Below, piece after piece: positions 58,819-64,000 of a DNA stretch of 64,000 nucleotides (its first letter is position 1; every line of letters begins with the position of its first letter). The notes under the pieces are model-generated. The model did not search any database. It was given only the letters and a program-made list of their open reading frames with translations, and was not told where the DNA came from. The DNA is taken from the NCBI GenBank assembly GCA_027490955.1, contig JAIXXB010000006.1, positions 62,001-126,000 of the forward strand. Reading direction: 5' to 3'. This stretch comes from Rhodobacter sp. GTDB taxonomy: Bacteria > Pseudomonadota > Alphaproteobacteria > Rhodobacterales > Rhodobacteraceae. The translations under genes and the position numbers were made by a program.

Positions 58819-59379
58819 TTACAGGTCTTGGCCTTGGGCAGCGGCCTGAATGCGGGCGATAGCATCCGCAGCACCGTTGGCAAAGGGGTTAATATCGAGC
58901 GCGGCCTGATAGGCCTCAATCGCCTTGTCAGGCGCGCCCAATTCTTCGAAAATCGTCCCAAGGCCCGATAGCGCCCCAAAATGGCGCGGGTTCAGCGTGA
59001 GTGTGCGCGCAATGTCCGACACCGAGGGGCCAAATTGCCCCAATTGGTAATAGGCGGTGGCGCGGGCATTCCAGCCTTCGGCAAAATCGGGGGCATGATC
59101 GACCAGCGCCGTCAGATGTTGCACCGCAAGTTCCGCATCCCCCGCCGCCATCGCATCGCGCCCGCGCTGCAAAAGCAAATCCATCGCATCCGATCCAGAT
59201 TTTGACCATGCAATCCAGATTTCAGCCTGAATCTCCTCGGCCTCGGCAGGTTCGGCCGATTTCAGCCGATCAAACAGCGCATCCAAATCCGCGCTTTGCG
59301 CCGCAACAGGGCCTGCCGCGAAAAAAATCGCCACAAATGCCGCTTTGACATAGGTCTGTAATGGAATACGCGCTTTCAT
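58819..59379 (-). CDS. TPR-repeat secreted protein
   Basis: A 186-residue protein with a signal peptide (YVKAAFVAIFFAAGPVAAQS). About three tetratricopeptide repeats follow (AVQHLTALVDHAPDFAEGWN, ATAYYQLGQFGPSVSDIART, AIEAYQAALDINPFANGAAD). Such periplasmic TPR proteins act as scaffolds for protein complexes; the partner is unknown. It is divergent from the SCP2-domain gene and 18 bases before the helicase gene on the same strand. Confidence 0.85.
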   Translation of the reverse strand: MKARIPLQTYVKAAFVAIFFAAGPVAAQSADLDALFDRLKSAEPAEAEEIQAEIWIAWSKSGSDAMDLLLQRGRDAMAAGDAELAVQHLTALVDHAPDFAEGWNARATAYYQLGQFGPSVSDIARTLTLNPRHFGALSGLGTIFEELGAPDKAIEAYQAALDINPFANGAADAIARIQAAAQGQDL

Positions 59380-59463
59380 AGTTGCAAGCCTAACGCAATG
59401 CGCGCAGATTTCAAGAAACTGGCGCGTGCCAAAGGCCCCAAAGGGCCGAGAAAAGGAAAAAAC

Positions 59464-59751
59464 ATGTCAGATGTGATAGAAAAAGCAGTGGCGGCCCTGT
59501 CGGCCAAGCTGGAAGATGGCTTTGACGGCATTGCAAAATTTGTCATCGAGGGAGAGGGCGCCATTATGCTGGATGCCCATGGCGTGCGCGCAGGCGATGA
59601 AGAGGCGGATGTGACGCTGACGGCCGATGCCGATGTCTTTGCCGCCATTTTGTCGGGCGAGATGGGGGCCACGGGGGCCTATATGTCGGGCAAGCTGCGC
59701 ATTGACGGATCGCTGCCCATGGCGATGCGTCTGGGATCGGTATTGGCATGA
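59464..59751 (+). CDS. SCP2 sterol-binding domain protein
   Basis: A 95-residue stand-alone SCP2-like domain that could carry a fatty-acid or other lipid ligand. Family features are AALSAKLEDGFDGIAKFVIE, EADVTLTADADVFAAILSGE and the ending GKLRIDGSLPMAMRLGSVL. The ATG at 59464 lies after AAAAGGAAAAAAC. The frame is open 22 codons upstream, but those residues are basic and unlike the family. It overlaps a lysophospholipase-like gene as ATGA, which suggests a shared lipid-related task. Confidence 0.88.
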   Translation: MSDVIEKAVAALSAKLEDGFDGIAKFVIEGEGAIMLDAHGVRAGDEEADVTLTADADVFAAILSGEMGATGAYMSGKLRIDGSLPMAMRLGSVLA

Positions 59752-60683
59752 CCGCAGCCCCCCTGTTCAGCGATGTCGCGCGCGGCCCCGAAGGCGGTTT
59801 TGCGCTGTGGGCCAAGGCCCCCGATGGGGTGCGCATCAGATTGGGCCTATGGCCCAGCAAAGGGGCGAAAGGCACAGTTTTTCTGTTGCCAGGTCGCACG
59901 GAATATATCGAAAAATATGGCATGGCCGCCGCAGATTTGGGACGCGCAGGGTATAGCGTGATTTCGATCGATTTTCGCGGCCAAGGCCTGTCTGACCGCG
60001 CCGTGGCAGACCCCATGACAGGCCATGTCACAGATTTTGCAGAATATCAGCGCGATGTCGAGGCGATGCTGGACTGCGCCCAGCGCCATGATTTGCCCCA
60101 GCCCTACTATCTTTTGTCCCATTCGATGGGCGGCTGCATTGCCCTGCGCACGCTGATGGGCAAGCACCCGTTCAAGGCGGCGGTGTTTTCTGCGCCGATG
60201 TGGGGGCTGCTGATGTCGATTTGGATGCGTCCCGTCGCAGGGGTGGTCACGGCGGTCTCGTCCCTGTTCGGCCTGAGCCATCTCTATGCGCCCGGAACGG
60301 GGGCCAGCAGCTATGTAATAGATGCGCAGTTCATCGGCAATGTGCTGACCACAGACCCTGATATGTGGCGCTATATGAAGGTGCAAGCCGAGGCACATCC
60401 AGAATTGCGCCTTGGTGGGCCCAGCATGGCATGGGGCCGCGCCGCTATGTTAGAGACGAACGCGCTGGCACTGATGCCCTCTCCCGCCCTGCCTGCCTAT
60501 ACCGCGCTTGGCACGGCGGAAAAGGTGGTCGATCCGATGCCCATCCACGCGCGCATGGCACTGTGGTCTGGATCGACGCTCGATCTGTATACGGGGGCCG
60601 AGCATGAGATTATGATGGAAGGCCCCGCCGCGCGAGCGCGGTTTATGGATGCGGTGGCCGCGCTGTTTGCAGCCCATAGCTAA
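59748..60683 (+). CDS. Alpha/beta hydrolase, lysophospholipase (PldB) type
   Basis: A 311-residue cytosolic hydrolase. After a short N-terminal segment the fold begins TVFLLPGRTEYIEKYGMAAA. The nucleophile elbow is LLSHSMGGCIAL, the likely Asp is in the SGSTLDLYTGAEHEIM region, and the His is in GAEHEI. FRGQGLSDR is a typical oxyanion-side motif. The PldB-type match suggests lysophospholipid hydrolysis, but acyl specificity is not readable. It is translated with the SCP2 gene through ATGA. Confidence 0.87.
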   Translation: MTAAPLFSDVARGPEGGFALWAKAPDGVRIRLGLWPSKGAKGTVFLLPGRTEYIEKYGMAAADLGRAGYSVISIDFRGQGLSDRAVADPMTGHVTDFAEYQRDVEAMLDCAQRHDLPQPYYLLSHSMGGCIALRTLMGKHPFKAAVFSAPMWGLLMSIWMRPVAGVVTAVSSLFGLSHLYAPGTGASSYVIDAQFIGNVLTTDPDMWRYMKVQAEAHPELRLGGPSMAWGRAAMLETNALALMPSPALPAYTALGTAEKVVDPMPIHARMALWSGSTLDLYTGAEHEIMMEGPAARARFMDAVAALFAAHS

Positions 60684-60724
60684 GCTGCCATGGCTGCTGG
60701 CCCCGAAATCTGACCTTAGGCCAG

Positions 60725-61450
60725 TTATACCTTGATCTGTGCAAAGCCGTCGCGCAGGGCGCGGCTCCAGCTTTCGGACATGGCGCGAAAGGCTTCGTCG
60801 CCTGCCTCGATCCGCCGCATTCGGCTGATCTTTAGCGCGTCTTTTTCGATGATGCACAGATCAAGGGGCATGCCCACCGACAGGTTCGACCGCAGGGTGG
60901 AATCCATCGACAAAAGCACCGCCTTTTCCGCATCGGCCAGCGTGGTGGCGGGTTTGACCACGCGGTCAAGGATCGGCTTGCCGTATTTATGCTCGCCGAT
61001 TTGCAAGAAAGGCGTGTCTTCGGTGGCTTCGATGAAATTGCCTTCGGGATAGATCAGGAACAGGCGCATCGGCCCGCCCTTGCGCTGGGCGGCGACCAGC
61101 ATCGTGGCCGTGGCCCCCTGTTTCATTGTGGCCAGCTTTTCATCAATTTCCTGCCGCACCGCGCAAAGCGTGGCCCCGATGATCGAGGCGACCTTTAGCA
61201 TGGTCGGCGCTTTCATGATCGACGTTTCTTCGCTGGCATCAGGATCATCGATCGCCTCATGCAGCCGTGCGATGGTGGTTTGCGTGACCGAAAGGCTGCC
61301 CGCGGTGACGATGACAATCACCCGCTCGCCTTCCTGCACAAAGGTGAACATTTTGCGATAGGTGGCGATGTTATCCAGCCCCGCATTGGTGCGGGTATCT
61401 GACAGCATCACCATGCCCTCGTTCAGCAAAAGTCCCACGCAATAGGTCAA
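60725..61450 (-). CDS. Anbu proteasome-like peptidase (N-terminal nucleophile hydrolase)
   Basis: A 241-residue homologue of the proteasome beta subunit, of the Anbu branch. After Met removal the protein starts TYCVGLLLNEG, with Thr1 as nucleophile, Asp17 in LSDTRTNAG and a Lys near 32 in TYRKM, the expected catalytic trio. Known Anbu proteins form open-ring or helical assemblies, and protease activity has been hard to show. It lies in the minus-strand order ATP-grasp, alpha-E, transglutaminase, Anbu, the association reported by comparative genomics for this family. Confidence 0.9.
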   Translation of the reverse strand: MTYCVGLLLNEGMVMLSDTRTNAGLDNIATYRKMFTFVQEGERVIVIVTAGSLSVTQTTIARLHEAIDDPDASEETSIMKAPTMLKVASIIGATLCAVRQEIDEKLATMKQGATATMLVAAQRKGGPMRLFLIYPEGNFIEATEDTPFLQIGEHKYGKPILDRVVKPATTLADAEKAVLLSMDSTLRSNLSVGMPLDLCIIEKDALKISRMRRIEAGDEAFRAMSESWSRALRDGFAQIKV

Positions 61451-61498
61451 ATCCGATCCCCCACCGATTCCGCACTGCCGCTTTGTCCCACAATTAGG

Positions 61499-62320
61499 CT
61501 ATTGTTCCTGCGCGGCAATCGCAACAGTGACGGATAAATTTTCCGACGCCGCCCCCGTGCTGCCCGCCGCGCGGGATATGCCGCGAATGGGCGCGGCATC
61601 GGTGGCGTCAAGCCCCGATCCAAGGCGGATATAGCGCGCATCGGGGCAGCATCGGTTGGCAGGATCAAAGCCAATCCATCCAAAGCCTTGCACGCAAAGC
61701 TCGGCCCAAGCATGGGCGGCCTCATGCGGCGCGCCATCGGCATTGGCCTGCAAATAGCCCGACACATAGCGCGCAGGCAAGCCCGCCACGCGGGCGGCGG
61801 CAATCAGCACCTGCGCATGATCTTGGCACACGCCCATACCAAGGGCCAGCGCCTGCGCGGCTGTCGTGGCGCCATGGGTCGCACCTGGCGCATAGGCGAT
61901 GGCATCGGATACGGCGGCAGACAGGGCATGCGCACCGCCCAGCGCGTCATTTGGCGTGTAAAGCCGCGCCAGATCGGCAATGGCCGGATCAGGCTGTGTG
62001 GCTGCGGTGTGCCGCAAATAGGCCAAAGGCGGCACAGATTCGCGGTGGCCTTTCAGAACACCTGCCAAATCACGCGTCTCCACCTGCCCCTTCACATGCA
62101 CGGAAATCTCTGTCACGGGGCCAGCCACTGTCCAGCTTTGCACCACATCCCCCGCCCCATCGCGGAAAGTGCCGCCCATCACGCCGCCCGTCACAGTCAC
62201 GCCCCAGTCAACCACGCGCTGCCCGTCAAAGCGCGACGGGGTCAAGCGGTGGCTTTGCACCACGCCGCGCACAGGGCGGTCATAGGTGTAATGGGTGACA
62301 TGATCGACGCTGAGCAACAT
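61499..62320 (-). CDS. Transglutaminase-like cysteine peptidase
   Basis: A 273-residue enzyme. An N-terminal bacterial transglutaminase-like domain (VDHVTHYTYDRPVRGVVQSH) is followed by the core, with the triad Cys in LGMGVCQDHAQVLIAAARVA, His in HAWAEL and Asp in GWIGFDPANRC. The family is thought to hydrolyse or transfer at amide bonds. The ATG at 62320 overlaps the alpha-E stop as ATGA; a GTG one codon upstream is also in frame. It is part of the Anbu cluster and is separated from Anbu by 48 bases. Confidence 0.9.
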   Translation of the reverse strand: MLLSVDHVTHYTYDRPVRGVVQSHRLTPSRFDGQRVVDWGVTVTGGVMGGTFRDGAGDVVQSWTVAGPVTEISVHVKGQVETRDLAGVLKGHRESVPPLAYLRHTAATQPDPAIADLARLYTPNDALGGAHALSAAVSDAIAYAPGATHGATTAAQALALGMGVCQDHAQVLIAAARVAGLPARYVSGYLQANADGAPHEAAHAWAELCVQGFGWIGFDPANRCCPDARYIRLGSGLDATDAAPIRGISRAAGSTGAASENLSVTVAIAAQEQ

Positions 62321-63267
62321 CACGAAATATCCCCAGACAGATAGCTTTCATGAATCACCCGCCCCAGATCGGCGGTTTGTGTGATGTAGCGGGTCAAAAA
62401 CTCGTGCAGACCTTCTTCAAAAATCTGATCGGTGGTCTGGCGCTCTAACTCGGCCTGCAAGGCGGCCAGCGCATGGGTCGCCGCAGTCTCGCGCCCATAT
62501 AATTTGGCCAGCCGCGCGGCATGGTTGTTCATGCCCGCCACACAGGTGATCAGGCTGCGCGGGCATTGCGGGTTCAAAATCAGGAAATGGGCGATTTTGG
62601 CCGATGTAATCTCGCCGCCATAGGCCCAATGAAAGGCGCGGTTCGACGACATCGCACGCAGCAGCATGGACCATTGGTCATTGTCCAGCCCCGTGCCGAT
62701 GAAATCGGCGCGCGGCAGCAGGACGTAATATTTCACATCCATCAATCGCGCGGTGCTGTCGCCGCGTTCCAGATAATAGCCGATGTTCAAAAAGTTATAT
62801 CCATCATTGCGCAGCAAGGTGGCATCTATCGCCCCGCGCAACATGGCCGCCTGCCGCATCACCCAATCGGTCAGATGCGACAGATCGGCCCGCGTCTTTG
62901 CCCCCTCAATGGCGCGCAATTCTTGAAAGGCGGTGTTCAGCGCATCCCAAACTTGGGTGGTCAGCGCGGTGCGAATAATGCGCCCATTTTCCCGCGCATT
63001 GGTGATGCAAGAGGCCACAGAATTGGGGTTGTCGCGGTCAAAGAACAAATAGCTTTCGATATGGGCCTGTTCGGGCGGGCCGTATTTTTCGCGATAGCCC
63101 ACAAGATTGCCCGATGCGCGCAAAAGGCTGTCCCAATCGCTGCGAAACCCCTGCGCTGTGGGCAGCAGCGACATGCGCGCGCCCACCTCAAGCAGACGGG
63201 CATTGGTTTCGGCGCGCTCCATGTTGCGGGCAATCCAATACAGGTTGTCTGCGGTTCTACTCAGCAT
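62320..63267 (-). CDS. Alpha-E domain protein (DUF403)
   Basis: A 315-residue all-helical protein. It opens MLSRTADNLYWIARNMERAE, the family signature, and ends with LGRVIHESYLSGDIS. Conserved-looking internal segments are HWAYGGEITSAKIAHFLILN and NPQCPRSLITCVAGMN. The family appears nearly always beside a circularly permuted ATP-grasp enzyme and is thought to assist it. Its activity is unknown. It directly abuts that gene (stop at 63268) and overlaps the transglutaminase gene as ATGA. Confidence 0.92.
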   Translation of the reverse strand: MLSRTADNLYWIARNMERAETNARLLEVGARMSLLPTAQGFRSDWDSLLRASGNLVGYREKYGPPEQAHIESYLFFDRDNPNSVASCITNARENGRIIRTALTTQVWDALNTAFQELRAIEGAKTRADLSHLTDWVMRQAAMLRGAIDATLLRNDGYNFLNIGYYLERGDSTARLMDVKYYVLLPRADFIGTGLDNDQWSMLLRAMSSNRAFHWAYGGEITSAKIAHFLILNPQCPRSLITCVAGMNNHAARLAKLYGRETAATHALAALQAELERQTTDQIFEEGLHEFLTRYITQTADLGRVIHESYLSGDIS

Positions 63268-64000
63268 TCAATCCACCAGCACCCATGTATCTTTCACACC
63301 CCCGCCCTGAGAGGAGTTCACCACAAGCGAGCCTTCGCGCAGCGCCACCCGCGTCAGGCCACCCGGCACCAGTTCAATCTTTTCCCCCACAAGGCAATAG
63401 GGCCGCAAATCCACATGGCGCGGAGCGATGCCCTCATCCACAAAGGTTGGCGTGGTCGACAGGGCCAGCGTGGGCTGGGCAATATAGTTGGCAGGATTGG
63501 CAAGGATGCGCGCGCGAAACTCTTCCACCTCGGCGCGGGTGGATTTAGGGCCAACCAGCATCCCGTAACCGCCCGACCCATGCACCTCTTTCACCACCAA
63601 ATCGGCCAAATGTTCGCTGACATAATTCAGATCGTCTTGATCGGCGCATTTCCATGTGGGCACATTGCTGAGAATTGGTTCCTCGCCCAAATAAAACCGC
63701 ACCATTTCAGGCACATAGGTGTAAACCGCCTTATCATCAGCCACGCCCGCACCGGGGGCCGAACAAATGGCCACCCCGCCTGATCGATACACATCCATCA
63801 ACCCTGCCACCCCCAGCATCGAGGCGGGGTTGAAACATAAAGGATCCAGAAATTCATCATCCAAACGGCGGTAAATCACATCCACCCGCTTTGGCCCCTC
63901 GGTCGTGCGCATATAACAGAACTCGCCATCCACGAACAAATCTTGGCCCTCGACCAGCTCGACCCCCATCAAATCGGCCAAAAAGGAATGTTCGTAATAG
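63268..64000 (-). CDS. Circularly permuted ATP-grasp enzyme, C-terminal part
   Basis: Only the last 244 codons are present; the gene continues beyond the right edge. The visible segment starts [20 protein letters not shown] and includes [20 protein letters not shown], then [20 protein letters not shown] and the ending [16 protein letters not shown]. These match the DUF404/DUF407 (CP_ATPgrasp_2) family. ATP-grasp enzymes of this kind join an amine or amino acid to a carboxylate using ATP. A TTG in frame at 63981 is internal, not the start. It heads the cluster with alpha-E, transglutaminase and Anbu. Confidence 0.9.
   Translation of the reverse strand, partial: YYEHSFLADLMGVELVEGQDLFVDGEFCYMRTTEGPKRVDVIYRRLDDEFLDPLCFNPASMLGVAGLMDVYRSGGVAICSAPGAGVADDKAVYTYVPEMVRFYLGEEPILSNVPTWKCADQDDLNYVSEHLADLVVKEVHGSGGYGMLVGPKSTRAEVEEFRARILANPANYIAQPTLALSTTPTFVDEGIAPRHVDLRPYCLVGEKIELVPGGLTRVALREGSLVVNSSQGGGVKDTWVLVD

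Overview
This 64 kb window is chromosomal DNA from an alphaproteobacterium, most likely a member of the Rhodobacterales (Rhodobacter/Roseobacter group). The evidence is the GC-rich coding sequence, the envelope and translation block bamA-rseP-dxr-cdsA-uppS-frr-pyrH, the sulfite-assimilation operon cobA-DUF2849-nirA/cysI-cysH-DUF934, the infC opening typical of this order, a CarD-family regulator beside fdxA, and an Anbu cluster. The genus cannot be told from the sequence. Genes are dense, many are joined by ATGA-type overlaps, and I saw no prophage, insertion sequence, CRISPR array or rRNA operon.

Layout. 1-5.9 kb (minus strand): bamA (5' end only), rseP, dxr, cdsA, uppS, frr, pyrH. 6.0-6.9 kb: miaA. 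7.1-15.7 kb: an AraC-type regulator, a CocE/NonD serine hydrolase and a complete peptide-type ABC importer (binding protein, two permeases, fused double ATPase). 16.1-18.1 kb: Kup potassium transporter. 18.2-23.6 kb: lytic transglycosylase, ssb, sufT, sufA, tpiA, an EamA exporter overlapping a cytochrome P450. 23.6-29.1 kb: Lrp regulator divergent from the sulfite-reduction operon, then fpr. 29.1-34.4 kb: an Ala-rich anchored coiled-coil protein, infC with an ATA start codon, a dimethylglycine/sarcosine dehydrogenase-like enzyme, a TMEM43-like membrane protein and tRNA-Leu(CAA). 34.4-40.4 kb: zinc metallopeptidase, YqaA-like protein, dsbB, an OmpA protein with a long Ala/Glu/Gln repeat, a glycosyltransferase and an LprI-like protein. 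40.4-48.3 kb: pyrC, pyrE, dnaB, a DDAH-like hydrolase, a glycosyltransferase-like protein, a LysE exporter/Lrp pair and metY. 48.4-54.2 kb: a SIMPL protein, a 945-residue protein that looks like a GspL/PilM-type and PilP/GspC-type fusion, and a KefB-type antiporter. 54.2-60.7 kb: carD, fdxA, an S4 protein, a SUV3-like helicase, a TPR protein, an SCP2-domain protein and a lysophospholipase-like hydrolase. 60.7-64 kb: Anbu peptidase, transglutaminase, alpha-E protein and a circularly permuted ATP-grasp enzyme that runs off the window.

How they work together. Two recognisable pathways stand out. The first is assimilatory sulfur reduction: APS/PAPS reductase, sirohaem synthesis, sulfite reductase, ferredoxin reductase and, elsewhere, O-acetylhomoserine sulfhydrylase. 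The second is pyrimidine supply: pyrC, pyrE and pyrH. The AraC regulator, hydrolase and ABC importer form a candidate uptake-and-hydrolysis unit. The least understood parts are the Anbu/ATP-grasp/alpha-E/transglutaminase set at the right edge and the 945-residue fusion protein. Both are better described as poorly characterised than as new. Intergenic DNA also holds several perfect palindromes and two copies of a REP-like element with a shared 12-base core.
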